A stretch of 64,000 nt of DNA from Flavobacteriales bacterium (lineage in GTDB: Bacteria; Bacteroidota; Bacteroidia; Flavobacteriales_F; PHOS-HE28). A program made the translations under genes and the position numbers. The notes under the pieces are model-generated. The model saw only the letters and a list, made by a program, of their open reading frames with translations. It did no database searches and was not told the origin of the DNA. Below, piece after piece: positions 9,686-17,944 of this stretch. The stretch spans positions 41,797-105,796 of the forward strand of contig JADJKO010000014.1 of assembly GCA_016705955.1 (NCBI GenBank), in the 5' to 3' direction. Numbering within the stretch: position 1 is the stretch's first letter; every line of letters starts with the position of its first letter.

Positions 9686-11307
9686 CTACTCCACCACCAC
9701 CCGTTCATAGCTCACCCCACCGGGGTCCGTACACCGGATCACATACGTGCCCGCGCCGAAGCGCGAAAGATCCACCTCCTCCGTGGTCTTGCCGGGAGCC
9801 AGCGGGCGCTGGTAAAGCAACTTGCCCAAGGCATCGTACACGCTGTAATAGCTCTCGGCCATCAGCGGGTCCTGGAATGCAATGGTGAAGCGGCCGGTGT
9901 TGGGGTTGGGGCGGACGCTTGGTTTTGGTCTCTTGTGCGCGGCGTAATCGGTCCCCATGGTAAAGGTGCAGCCATCAACCACCGCAATTGGCGCGAAGGT
10001 GGTATCGCTCACGGTGAGTTCATGCATTGTAGCACCATCCGTGGAGCTCAGCGTGAAGCTGCTGTCCGTAGGGAAAAGCTCGGAAATGGCAATAGGATAC
10101 CGACGCTCGAAACAAGCATGATGACCGAGCGAATCTGTCTTGTGAATGAACGGGCCACTGTTCCCGACCCCAGGAATGGTCCCGCCATACATGACCCCGT
10201 CGTAGATGAAGCCACCATCGGAATAGGCGAGCAGATCGGCGTCTCTCAGGCAAAGCCTCCGCGCCCTGTGAATCTTGTCCACAGCGTGTCACCATTCTGG
10301 TCGACCTTCATCAAGAAGGGGGTAGCGGATATGTTGTAACCCTCCGCACCAAGAGCGGCTAGTACCACGTACTTGTCATCCTGGGTCTTCACGATCCGCG
10401 ACACACCCCTCGAGTAAATGAGGTTCGGGGCACTATCATAGCCCTTGCACCATTGTACCTCCCCGTCGCCGTTCAGTTTCAGCAAGAAGAGCTTCGGATG
10501 GTAATCCGGAGGTAGCGGGTCGAACATGCTGTATCCTGTGGTATCCGTCGTTCCCGTGATCAAGAACGACCCATCGGACTCGATCACACAATCCTGGATC
10601 ATGCCGCTCGATCGGAGATAGCTCTTGCACCAAAGAAAATTGCCATCCGCATCCATGCGGGCCACCACCACACCTGCCGTATCCATGTTGATCCCGGCCA
10701 ACAGATCGCCACCGGGGAGTTCCTTGATGAATTGAAAAGTGCCATGGTTACCGAAGCTTCTGGCCCACACGACATCGCCGAAAGGATCCGTCCTTAGCGC
10801 ATAGAAATTCCATTCAGTAAATACCCCCCCGCCACCCCAAGTGAGCACATCACCGTCGGTAGCGATCTCCAAGTCAGAGGGTAGCGCCCAGCATCGCTCA
10901 TTATTCAAGGTGTAATAGCGTGCTGAAAGAACATTCCCCATCGTGTCCATTCTTCCTATGAAGGGGTGGGTATATGGAACCGTCCACGGTCCGAACGTTG
11001 AGCAAGAGTCCCTTTGCAATCCGCTCACGAAATAGACTTCGTTCGGGGCACCCATTCGAATGGATTGTGGGCCGAGGAGATCATCTATCAAGTAGTAATT
11101 ACTCTGTATGACATAACCCTGTGGATTCATTCGCGATACCCCAGGCCCTTTGGCTAAGCCCACGAGCAGTTCATGGCTCGACAGTTCGATCAGGTTCATC
11201 TTGGCCGTGGCAAGTGAATTCCAGATCTTTTCAAAACTCGGCTGGGCCAAAAGGCCGTGGTTTGCACCAAGCATCAAGGCAAGCACCCATGGTTTCATCG
11301 CGTTCAT
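9686..11307 (-). CDS. Secreted protein with T9SS type A sorting domain (one frameshift)
   Basis: Exported protein of unknown function. The start MNAMKPWVLALMLGANHGLL is a signal peptide ending near LLAQ. The body has repeated blade-like strands (RMDADGNFLWCKSY, LKLNGDGEVQWCKGY, KVDQNGDTLWTRF), typical of delta-60/beta-propeller repeats in secreted Bacteroidota proteins. The last 75 residues, beginning PNPNTGRFTIAFQDPLMAES and containing YSVYDALGKLLYQRPL, are a T9SS type A sorting tail. Near 10265 the frame changes: WTRFTGRGGFA continues as LRDADLLAYSDGGFIYDGV. The corrected protein is about 540 residues. It is convergent with anmK, 12 bases away. Confidence 0.82.
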
Positions 11308-11778
11308 TGGATAAGTAGTCTCTTGGTTTTGCTGGTTGAACCATCCGATACGCACACCAAATACGAACCTTTCGCTAGTTCGGCTAGCGGCAAGGACAGC
11401 TGCGGGCCTTTTAGACCCGCCCAGGGTGTTCGACGATCGCACGCCATGAGGGAAAACCTCTGCAGCGGTCTTCCGTCCTCGGAGACCCTGCGGCAAGAAG
11501 TAGTCGAACACTTTCATTCGTCATTCCTGATCATGGCTGATCGACATCCGATCGGCAATGAACCTCCGGAAAGATAGTTCCAGATCTCTTGCCTTCGGAG
11601 CAGCGCAGCCCTCGCGTTTTGTCAGCGGCGCACTCAAGCCGTTCGAAGGCATCAGGAGATCCTTCTATCTGCGGGGAAAATCTTGCATGAACCCGAGCTA
11701 TCAACACCCGCCTTGGATAACCGGGTTGCTGCCGGGAAAGGCGACCGAAGCACCGGGTTACATTCGCACCGACCTGAA
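11308..11778 (+). other. Intergenic region between divergent genes
   Basis: Between two divergent genes. No convincing reading frame was found. A small perfect hairpin CGCTAG-TTCGG-CTAGCG is present near 11371-11387. TACATTCG at 11759-11766, one base from TAnnTTTG, could be the -7 box of the dehydrogenase. Nothing else is recognised. Confidence 0.5.
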
Positions 11779-13011
11779 ATGGACGTGATGCGCGATGCCC
11801 TGCAACGCTTCGAGGAGCGTGCCCCCGAGATCGTATTCGAGTGGACCGATGCACCGACCGGTGCGCGGGGTTGGATCGTGATCAACAGCTTGCGTGGTGG
11901 TGCGGCCGGTGGTGGTACGCGCATGCGCAAGGGCTTGGATCGCCGTGAGGTGGAAAGCCTCGCCAAGACCATGGAGGTGAAGTTCAGTGTGTGTGGTCCG
12001 CCGATCGGTGGCGCCAAGAGCGGGATCGATTTCGATCCGACCGATCCGCGCAAACGCGGCGTGCTGGACCGGTGGTACAAGGCCGTGATGCCGCTGCTGA
12101 AGACCTACTACGGCACCGGCGGCGACATGAACGTGGACGAGCTGCACGAAGTGATCCCGATCACGGAGCAGTACGGTCTGCGACACCCGCAGGAAGGCGT
12201 GGTACACGGACACATCGGGGTGGAAGAGCCACGGAAGACCCAGGCCATTGAACAGTTGCGCACCGGCGTGAGCAAGATCGTGGAGGACCTGGCCTATGTG
12301 CCCGTCGCAGGGAAGTACGCCGTCGCGGACATGATCACCGGTTGGGATGTGGCGGAGAGTGTTCGGCACTATTACAGCATCTACGGCGGCGACCTCAATG
12401 GCAAGCGCGTGATCGTGCAAGGCTGGGGGAATGTGGGCGCAGCAGCGGGCTACTACCTGGCTCGTCAAGGCGCGTTGATCGTGGGCATCATCGACCGGCA
12501 CGGTGGCACCATCGTTCCCGAAGGTTTGTCCGCGGATCGCGTGCAGCAATTATTCGCGGAGAAGGATGGCAACGCCTTGAGGATGCAGGACCTGCTTCCA
12601 TTCGAGGACGTGAACGCACGGATCTGGGACATCGGCGCGGATGTATTCCTTCCTTGTGCCGCCAGTCGGTTGGTCACGCGTGATCAAGTGGACCGGATGT
12701 GTGCGAACGGATTGGAGGTGATCAGCAGCGGAGCGAATGTTCCCTTCGCGGATCCGCAGATCTTCTACGGACCGATCGCCGAGCACGCCGACGGTCGCGT
12801 AGCGGTGATCCCGGACTTCCTCGCCAACTGCGGCATGGCGCGCGTCTTCGCCTATTGCATGCAACCCGGCAACGACCTCGGCGATGCCTCCATCTTCCAG
12901 GATGTGAGCACCCTGATCGAAGCCACCTTGCGCCGCACGCACGCCAAGAACGATACCCGCACGCACTTGACCAGAACCGCCTTCGAGATCGTCCTCGCCC
13001 AACTCAACTGA
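11779..13011 (+). CDS. Glu/Leu/Phe/Val family amino-acid dehydrogenase
   Basis: NAD(P)-dependent oxidative deaminase, most likely glutamate dehydrogenase. Catalytic-domain features: SVCGPPIGGAKSGIDFDP with the active-site Lys at residue 80, and YYGTGGDMNVDELHEVIP with the probable catalytic Asp at 116. The coenzyme domain has GKRVIVQGWGNVGAAAGYYL, with the Rossmann glycines at 215-220, and VFLPCAASRLVTRDQVDRM. The 410 residues fit the short (hexameric) family. The ATG chosen (MDVMRDALQRFEERAPEIVF) fits homologous N-termini; a further upstream in-frame start adds 32 low-complexity residues without family character. Substrate cannot be settled from the sequence. Confidence 0.85.
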   Translation: MDVMRDALQRFEERAPEIVFEWTDAPTGARGWIVINSLRGGAAGGGTRMRKGLDRREVESLAKTMEVKFSVCGPPIGGAKSGIDFDPTDPRKRGVLDRWYKAVMPLLKTYYGTGGDMNVDELHEVIPITEQYGLRHPQEGVVHGHIGVEEPRKTQAIEQLRTGVSKIVEDLAYVPVAGKYAVADMITGWDVAESVRHYYSIYGGDLNGKRVIVQGWGNVGAAAGYYLARQGALIVGIIDRHGGTIVPEGLSADRVQQLFAEKDGNALRMQDLLPFEDVNARIWDIGADVFLPCAASRLVTRDQVDRMCANGLEVISSGANVPFADPQIFYGPIAEHADGRVAVIPDFLANCGMARVFAYCMQPGNDLGDASIFQDVSTLIEATLRRTHAKNDTRTHLTRTAFEIVLAQLN

Positions 13012-13057
13012 CAATTCCCAACGCGACTTCCGCGTTCAACAAGCACACACCACCATC

Positions 13058-13780
13058 ATGCTCATCGACATCTTCGCCCAGATCCAAGAGACCGCCAACG
13101 CCGCACGCGACATGGTGGATAGCGCCGCCACGGTTGCCGTGGTACCCAAGGAGACCACGCTTTCGGTGTGGGAACTCATCAAGATGGGTGGCTGGTACAT
13201 CATGGGGCCACTGGCCTTGATGTCCATCATCGCGGTGTACATCATCATCGAACGGAGTTTGGCCATCCGCCGTGCGTTGCGCGATGAAAAGGACTTCATG
13301 GCGAAGCTCCGCGACTATATCCACGAGGGCAAGGTGGACAGCGCGCGCAACCTCTGCCAGACCACCAATACGCCTGTGGCGCGCATGCTCGAGAAAGGGA
13401 TCAGCCGCATCGGCAAACCCTTGAAGGACATCGAGGTGAGCATCGAGAACCAGGGCAAGTTGGAAGTGTATCAGCTGGAGAGCGGTCTACCCATCATCGC
13501 CACGGTCTCCGGCGCTGCGCCCATGATCGGCTTCCTCGGAACAGTGGTGGGTATGGTGGTCACCTTCCACACCATGGAAGTGAGCGGCGCCGGTGTGGAG
13601 CTGAGCCAACTGAGCGGCGGTATGATGCAAGCCATGATCACCACGGTAGCTGGTCTCATCATCGGGATCCCGGCCTATGTCGGCTACAATTTGCTGGTGG
13701 CCCGTGTGACCAAGGTGGTGCAGAAGATGGAATCGCGCTCCATCGAATTCATGGATCTGCTCGACTCACCCGCCAAGTGA
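13058..13780 (+). CDS. exbB: MotA/TolQ/ExbB proton channel protein
   Basis: Inner-membrane proton channel subunit of a TonB-type energy system. The first membrane helix is around residues 46-66 (GPLALMSIIAVYIIIERSL). The conserved TolQ/ExbB core follows: IIATVSGAAPMIGFLGTVVG near 150-170 and MMQAMITTVAGLIIGIPAYV near 192-211. At 240 residues it has the usual size for the family. It is the first of four genes in the order exbB-exbD-exbD-tonB, with nine bases to the next gene. Confidence 0.9.
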   Translation: MLIDIFAQIQETANAARDMVDSAATVAVVPKETTLSVWELIKMGGWYIMGPLALMSIIAVYIIIERSLAIRRALRDEKDFMAKLRDYIHEGKVDSARNLCQTTNTPVARMLEKGISRIGKPLKDIEVSIENQGKLEVYQLESGLPIIATVSGAAPMIGFLGTVVGMVVTFHTMEVSGAGVELSQLSGGMMQAMITTVAGLIIGIPAYVGYNLLVARVTKVVQKMESRSIEFMDLLDSPAK

Positions 13781-13789
13781 ACCTGACCG

Positions 13790-14185
13790 GTGGACCTCCG
13801 CAGCAGCAATAAGATCGACGCGGGCTTCAGCCTGAGCAGTATGACGGACATCGTCTTTCTGCTCCTGATCTTCTTCGTCATCATTTCCACCATGGTGAGC
13901 CCGACCACCTTGCCCGTTGATCTGCCGATCAGCGCGAACAAGACGCAGGAGAAGCCACAGGTGGGTGTGCGCATTGATGCTGATGGACATTTCAGCGTGA
14001 ATGACAAGACCGTCGATCCCTTGGACCTCGAGGGTGTACTGCAGGACAGGATCAAGTCGGCAGGCGACACCCCCATCCTGGTGATGCACGTGGATCAACG
14101 CGTGCCAGCGGGTGTCACAGTCGGTGTGTTGGACATCGCCAAGCGGAACAAGTGGAAAGTGATCATTGCGACCAGACCGAAGTGA
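13790..14185 (+). CDS. exbD: ExbD/TolR family protein 1
   Basis: Single-pass partner of ExbB. It uses a GTG start; the first in-frame ATG lies only inside the membrane segment. The segment FSLSSMTDIVFLLLIFFVII has the conserved membrane Asp at residue 20, which carries the proton in ExbD/TolR. The periplasmic domain ends VGVLDIAKRNKWKVIIATRP, near identical to the end of the second copy. It is four bases from the next exbD. Confidence 0.9.
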   Translation: MDLRSSNKIDAGFSLSSMTDIVFLLLIFFVIISTMVSPTTLPVDLPISANKTQEKPQVGVRIDADGHFSVNDKTVDPLDLEGVLQDRIKSAGDTPILVMHVDQRVPAGVTVGVLDIAKRNKWKVIIATRPK

Positions 14186-14188
14186 ACC

Positions 14189-14620
14189 ATGGCCATCCGT
14201 AGTACCCATAAGGTGAGTGCCGGGTTTGCGCTGAGCAGCATGACCGATCTGGTCTTCCTGCTCTTGATCTTCTTCGTGATCGTCAGCACCATGGTGAGCC
14301 CATTCGCGCTTCCAGTGGAATTGCCCAAGGGCAAAGCGCGCCCGAGCAAGGACCAACCGAAGATCGCGGTGCGCTTGGATGCACCGGGTAGCGCTTCGCT
14401 GAATGGCGTCGCGGTTCCCTTCGATGGATTGGAACCGGCGATCAATGCGGAAATGGAACGGCAGGGCGCGAACAACGCCGTGATCCTTCAAGTGGCACAG
14501 GACGTGCCTACCGGTGAAATGGTAACGGTGCTGGACATCGCCAAGCGCAACAAGTGGAAGATCGTCCTCGCATCGGCTCCGACACCGCTAGCGCCAAAAC
14601 CACCAACCGCACAACCATGA
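14189..14620 (+). CDS. exbD: ExbD/TolR family protein 2
   Basis: Second ExbD paralogue in tandem. It has the same layout: FALSSMTDLVFLLLIFFVIV with Asp at residue 20, and VTVLDIAKRNKWKIVLASAP near the C-terminus. A proline-rich tail APKPPTAQP follows, absent from copy 1. Two ExbD copies behind one ExbB are common in Bacteroidota TonB clusters. The stop overlaps the TonB start as ATGA. Confidence 0.9.
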   Translation: MAIRSTHKVSAGFALSSMTDLVFLLLIFFVIVSTMVSPFALPVELPKGKARPSKDQPKIAVRLDAPGSASLNGVAVPFDGLEPAINAEMERQGANNAVILQVAQDVPTGEMVTVLDIAKRNKWKIVLASAPTPLAPKPPTAQP

Positions 14621-15387
14621 CCGCCATTGCCTTGGAGCAGCAGCGCCGCGATCGGAACTCCGGTATCGTGGTCACTGTGGTGCTACACATCCTGCTCGCC
14701 ATCCTTTTCCTGTTCATCGGTCTGAAACAATTCGACCCACCTATTCAAGAGAACAGCGTGGAAGTGGCCATGGCCGACTTCGGAACGACCGATGATGGTG
14801 GCGGCAACACGCCCGTGCCGGATCCTGGTGGGCAACCCACCACCGCACCCGAGAGCGGTGACCCGGATGATGTGGCGACTGAAGAGAACAGCGACGTCGA
14901 AGTGGTGAAGCCCCCGACACCGAAGCCGAACCCCAAGCCGGTGAAGAAGCCGACCGTGGTGAAGCCGAAGGAACCGGTGATCGACAGCCGCTTGAGCGAT
15001 GCGTTGAACAATTGGAACAAACCAGGCCAGACCCCGAGCGATGGGCCGGGCAAGACCCCCGGAGACCCCGGCATTCCCGAAGGAAAACCGGGGGGTAGCG
15101 GTGTGATGCGCGGCAACGGCTGGGAGATCCGAGGAAGTCGCGGTGCGGTTCGCGGACCCGACCTGAGCGAACGACCGGAACTCAGCAACGAGACCTGGGT
15201 CGAGGTGGCGATCGTGATCGATCGCGAAGGGAATGTGAAGCGCACCTACGTGAGCAATTCCGCGACATCGGACTCGAAGATCCAGAACGTGGCACTGCGG
15301 GCGGTCAAGAACATGTTGATCGTGCCCAACCCCACCGGCCCTCCCGAGCAGGTACAATACGTGCGGCTCACGTTCAGACCCAGCTAG
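14617..15387 (+). CDS. tonB: TonB-family energy transducer
   Basis: Couples the ExbB/ExbD proton channel to TonB-dependent receptors across the periplasm. One N-terminal membrane helix, VVTVVLHILLAILFLFIGLK, is followed by an acidic stretch, a Pro/Lys-rich spacer (VKPPTPKPNPKPVKKPTVVK), a Gly/Pro-rich stretch and a C-terminal TonB domain with TWVEVAIVIDREGNVKRTYV and QVQYVRLTFRPS. The 256 residues fit the family. The ATG used overlaps the exbD stop. The five-base gap to folC suggests all five genes are co-transcribed. Confidence 0.87.
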   Translation: MTAIALEQQRRDRNSGIVVTVVLHILLAILFLFIGLKQFDPPIQENSVEVAMADFGTTDDGGGNTPVPDPGGQPTTAPESGDPDDVATEENSDVEVVKPPTPKPNPKPVKKPTVVKPKEPVIDSRLSDALNNWNKPGQTPSDGPGKTPGDPGIPEGKPGGSGVMRGNGWEIRGSRGAVRGPDLSERPELSNETWVEVAIVIDREGNVKRTYVSNSATSDSKIQNVALRAVKNMLIVPNPTGPPEQVQYVRLTFRPS

Positions 15388-15391
15388 GTCC

Positions 15392-16609
15392 ATGACCTAC
15401 CCCGAAACGCTGGCGTACCTCTACGCGCAGCTACCCATGTTCCAACGGATCGGGGCGGCGGCATACAAGGCCGATCTGAGCAATACCCACGCGCTGATGG
15501 ACCTCTTGGGCCATCCGGAAAAGGGGCTTCGGTGTGTGCATGTCGCCGGCACCAATGGGAAAGGGAGTACCTGTCATTTGCTCGCCAGCATACTTCAAGA
15601 AGCAGGCTACAAGGTCGGGTTGCACACCTCGCCGCATCTGAAGGATTTTCGGGAACGCTGTCGTATCAATGGCGAGATGATCCCCGAGGGTGATGTTGTG
15701 CTCTTCGTGGAGGAATACCGTGCAGGTTTCGAACCCATCCAAGCTTCGTTCTTCGAATGGACCGTAGCCCTGGCCTTCTGGTGGTTCCGCGAAGAGCAGG
15801 TTGATATCGCCATTGTGGAGACCGGCATGGGTGGTCGACTGGACAGCACCAATGTGGTCACGCCCGAGGTGAGCGTGATCACCAACATCGGCTGGGATCA
15901 CACCCAGTTCCTCGGCCATACGTTGGAAGCGATCGCTGCGGAGAAGGCGGGGATCATCAAGCCCGGAGTTCCGGTTGTGATAGGCCGTGCCGACGGTGCG
16001 GTCCGGGATGTCTTTCTGCGTACCGCAGCAACGAACGCTTCTCCCATTCACTTCACCGACCAACATGCACCGCTGCAATTCGCCACTCCGCTAACAGGAG
16101 CTCATCAGGAGGAAAACGCACGAACGGTGCTTTCGGCTTTGGATCTTCTGCGAAACACTGGCTGGCAGATCAGTGACCTTGCTATCGAAGCGGGATTCGC
16201 GAATGTGTTGCAGAACACAGGGATCCGCGGACGCTGGCAAACACTTGCCCAAAGACCGTTCACCATTTGCGATGTGGCCCACAACGTGGATGGCATCCGC
16301 GTGGTGAATGAACTGTTGGGCCATTACGTTTTCGATCGTCTTCATATCGTGCTAGGCATGGTCAACGACAAGGATCTGTCGTCCGTGTTGAAGGAACTGC
16401 CCCGGAGCGCGACCTATTATTTCTGCAAGGCGGACATTCCGCGCGGGCTGGACGTTGATCGGTTGCGATCGGCTGCATCCGAGGCCGGGCTTGGTGGCAA
16501 CTCCTATCCATCGGTCCGGGTCGCGCTCGAAACGGCTCAGGCTGCCGCTGAAAGGTCCGATCTGATCCTTATCACCGGAAGTGTCTTTGTCGTAGCTGAG
16601 GTTTTGTGA
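15392..16609 (+). CDS. folC: Bifunctional folylpolyglutamate/dihydrofolate synthase
   Basis: Adds glutamate to folates (and to dihydropteroate) using ATP, in the cytoplasm. The P-loop CVHVAGTNGKGSTCHLLASI is at residues 48-67. Mur-ligase features follow: GLHTSPHLKDFRERCRING, DIAIVETGMGGRLDSTNVV, SVITNIGWDHTQFLGHTLE and the C-terminal-domain start RPFTICDVAHNVDGIRVVNE. The 405 residues fit FolC. It sits at the end of the TonB operon, which is a neighbour relation with no obvious functional link. Confidence 0.93.
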   Translation: MTYPETLAYLYAQLPMFQRIGAAAYKADLSNTHALMDLLGHPEKGLRCVHVAGTNGKGSTCHLLASILQEAGYKVGLHTSPHLKDFRERCRINGEMIPEGDVVLFVEEYRAGFEPIQASFFEWTVALAFWWFREEQVDIAIVETGMGGRLDSTNVVTPEVSVITNIGWDHTQFLGHTLEAIAAEKAGIIKPGVPVVIGRADGAVRDVFLRTAATNASPIHFTDQHAPLQFATPLTGAHQEENARTVLSALDLLRNTGWQISDLAIEAGFANVLQNTGIRGRWQTLAQRPFTICDVAHNVDGIRVVNELLGHYVFDRLHIVLGMVNDKDLSSVLKELPRSATYYFCKADIPRGLDVDRLRSAASEAGLGGNSYPSVRVALETAQAAAERSDLILITGSVFVVAEVL

Positions 16610-16619
16610 TCGGAAGGAA

Positions 16620-16627
16620 TACATTTG
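16620..16627 (+). promoter_or_regulatory. -7 box upstream of the tRNA array
   Basis: TACATTTG exactly matches TAnnTTTG and ends ten bases before the first tRNA-like repeat, so transcription would begin just at its 5' end. Confidence 0.55.
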
Positions 16628-16637
16628 CCGCCCTTCC

Positions 16638-16907
16638 GGAGGCATAGCTCAGCTGGTTCAGAGCATCCCGCCCAACAGGCGGGAGAGTCGCTGTTCCGGT
16701 CGTGTTCTTTGGAAGTGTTTTGATAATGGAGGCATAGCTCAGCTGGTTCAGAGCATCCCGCCCAACAGGCGGGAGAGTCGCTGTTCCGGTCGTGTTCTTT
16801 GGAAGTGTTTTGATAATGGAGGCATAGCTCAGCTGGTTCAGAGCATCCCGCCCAACAGGCGGGAGAGTCGCTGTTCCGGTCGTGTTCTTTGGAAGTGTTT
16901 TGATATT
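16638..16907 (+). repeat. Three 90-bp tandem tRNA-like repeats (tRNA-Val 5' half with altered 3' half)
   Basis: Three units begin at 16638, 16728 and 16818, each exactly 90 bases. The units are identical except for one base in the last spacer (tgataat becomes tgatatt). The first 30 bases equal the 5' part of the real tRNA-Val(UAC) that follows: acceptor strand, D-arm and start of the anticodon arm. Next comes a strong hairpin, TCCCGC-CCAACAG-GCGGGA, whose loop would read anticodon AAC but has C instead of U at position 33. The rest, GAGTCGCTGTTCCGGTCG onward, looks like an eroded T-arm, lacks TTCGAAT, and cannot pair with the GGAGGCA acceptor strand. These units are best read as tRNA pseudogenes or a tRNA-derived repeat. 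Confidence 0.85.
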
Positions 16908-16982
16908 GGAGGCATAGCTCAGCTGGTTCAGAGCATCTGCCTTACAAGCAGAGGGTCGCTGGTTCGAATCCGGCTGCCTCCA
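16908..16982 (+). tRNA. tRNA-Val(UAC)
   Basis: Complete cloverleaf. Acceptor GGAGGCA pairs with TGCCTCC. D-arm is GCTCAGCTGGTTCAGAGC. The anticodon stem TCTGC/GCAGA encloses loop CTTACAA (anticodon UAC, valine), and the T-arm has TTCGAAT. The final A is the discriminator base; CCA is not encoded. Confidence 0.95.
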
Positions 16983-16992
16983 CCCTCATTCG

Positions 16993-17019
16993 TTGACCCG
17001 GACACATGGTCCGGGTCAA
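16993..17019 (+). other. Perfect hairpin between the two tRNAs
   Basis: TTGACCCGGAC and GTCCGGGTCAA form an 11-bp stem around loop ACATG, with wobble extension. No T-run follows, so it may be a processing signal rather than a terminator. Confidence 0.6.
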
Positions 17020-17033
17020 TGACTTGATTTCTT

Positions 17034-17108
17034 GGGATGTTAGCTCAGCTGGTTCAGAGCGCATGCTTCACACGCATGAGGTCACTGGTTCGAATCCAGT
17101 ACGTCCCA
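17034..17108 (+). tRNA. tRNA-Val(CAC)
   Basis: Acceptor GGGATGT pairs with ACGTCCC. The anticodon stem CATGC/GCATG encloses loop TTCACAC (anticodon CAC, valine). The T-loop is TTCGAAT. It is followed at once by a terminator, closing the transcript. Confidence 0.95.
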
Positions 17109-17110
17109 CT

Positions 17111-17138
17111 AGCCCCGGTCATCCGGGGCTTTTTCTTT
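17111..17138 (+). terminator. Rho-independent terminator of the tRNA operon
   Basis: AGCCCCGG-TCAT-CCGGGGCT, an 8-bp GC-rich stem, is followed directly by TTTTCTTT. Confidence 0.88.
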
Positions 17139-17517
17139 CGCATACGGCCCGCCACTATGACCGGATATGCGCCATCAAGGCCAGATCCGGACATGGTTCC
17201 ACATTACGGGAATGCCCTCATCCATGGCCGGAGCAGAAGCGCTAATGGAGATCAGGCCATCATTTGAAATAGGTCGATATCCTGTCTGTTTCACAGCTCT
17301 TTACGACCACATCGAGCGGCCCGGATCGTGTACGGAAGGACCACGATGCGCAGTTAAAAGTTGTCAAGCATTGGGTTCCTTGTCCCACAAGGGCAAACTA
17401 TGTGCGCTCGCCGGTCGTTGATGAAGCAGCGAGAAACAGAAGCTTGGCGGTCTATGGTCAAGACCTGTAAGCTGAACAGAAGAACAACGACCAACGAAAC
17501 GATCAAATTCCATTGCC
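17139..17517 (+). other. Intergenic region before the small paralogues
   Basis: Lies between the tRNA terminator and the first 53-residue gene. Short overlapping frames are present but have no family features or plausible starts. No structured RNA or promoter with a full consensus is recognised; ATCATTTG near 17259 is a weak -7 candidate. Confidence 0.5.
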
Positions 17518-17679
17518 ATGCCTAGAAAAAAGAAAGCCCTCATCCTCACCCAACCGGTGAAGGTCGGCCTACAGCCCATAAAAGTTCGGCTGGACGCGCG
17601 TACTATCATTACACTTGCGAGCAAGAAGGCGCTCGAATTCTGGAAACAGCGCTACCCTAAATTGGAGGTCATCGGATAA
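17518..17679 (+). CDS. 53-residue basic protein, paralogue 1 (unknown function)
   Basis: Very small basic protein. It begins MPRKKKALILTQPVKVG, continues with IKVRLDARTIITLASKKALE and ends FWKQRYPKLEVIG. It is the same length as the next gene and about 70% identical to it. The differences spare the conserved stretches (MPRKK, IKVRLD, RTIIT, RYPKLEVIG), so both copies look like they are under protein selection. The four-base gap to the next gene implies co-translation. I do not recognise the family and infer no function. Confidence 0.72.
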   Translation: MPRKKKALILTQPVKVGLQPIKVRLDARTIITLASKKALEFWKQRYPKLEVIG

Positions 17680-17683
17680 CAGC

Positions 17684-17845
17684 ATGCCTAGAAAAAAGCC
17701 CGCGCTCATTCTTGAGCGCCCCATCAAGCCCGGCGTCAAGGAGATCAAGGTGCGACTCGATTCGCGCACGATTATCACCGTTTCCAGCCAGAAAGTGCTG
17801 GAATCCTGGCGAAAGCGGTACCCGAAGTTGGAAGTGATCGGCTAG
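17684..17845 (+). CDS. 53-residue basic protein, paralogue 2 (unknown function)
   Basis: Tandem duplicate of the preceding gene: MPRKKPALILERPIKPGVKE, then IKVRLDSRTIITVSSQKVLE and SWRKRYPKLEVIG. It is equal in length and about 70% identical, with conservative substitutions (A to S, L to V, F to S) rather than frame damage. Base composition is close to that of its neighbours. No signal peptide or membrane segment is seen. The family is not recognised. Confidence 0.72.
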   Translation: MPRKKPALILERPIKPGVKEIKVRLDSRTIITVSSQKVLESWRKRYPKLEVIG

Positions 17846-17944
17846 TGCGACTTGTCGCTGGAGAACCCACGAGATCAGGTTCATTCGGCAGGGAACCCAT
17901 TGGGGGGGTCCGCGACAGTCGGGTGGGTACTTTTAGCCGGAGCA

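Noticed and set aside
9686..10282. Treating the C-terminal part of the T9SS protein as a separate gene
   Set aside because: WTRFTGRGGFA in one frame continues naturally as LRDADLLAYSDGG in the next, so it is one gene with an indel.
16638..16907. CRISPR-like array reading of the three equal-spaced repeats
   Set aside because: The full 90-base unit is repeated, spacer included, so there are no unique spacers; the unit is tRNA-derived.
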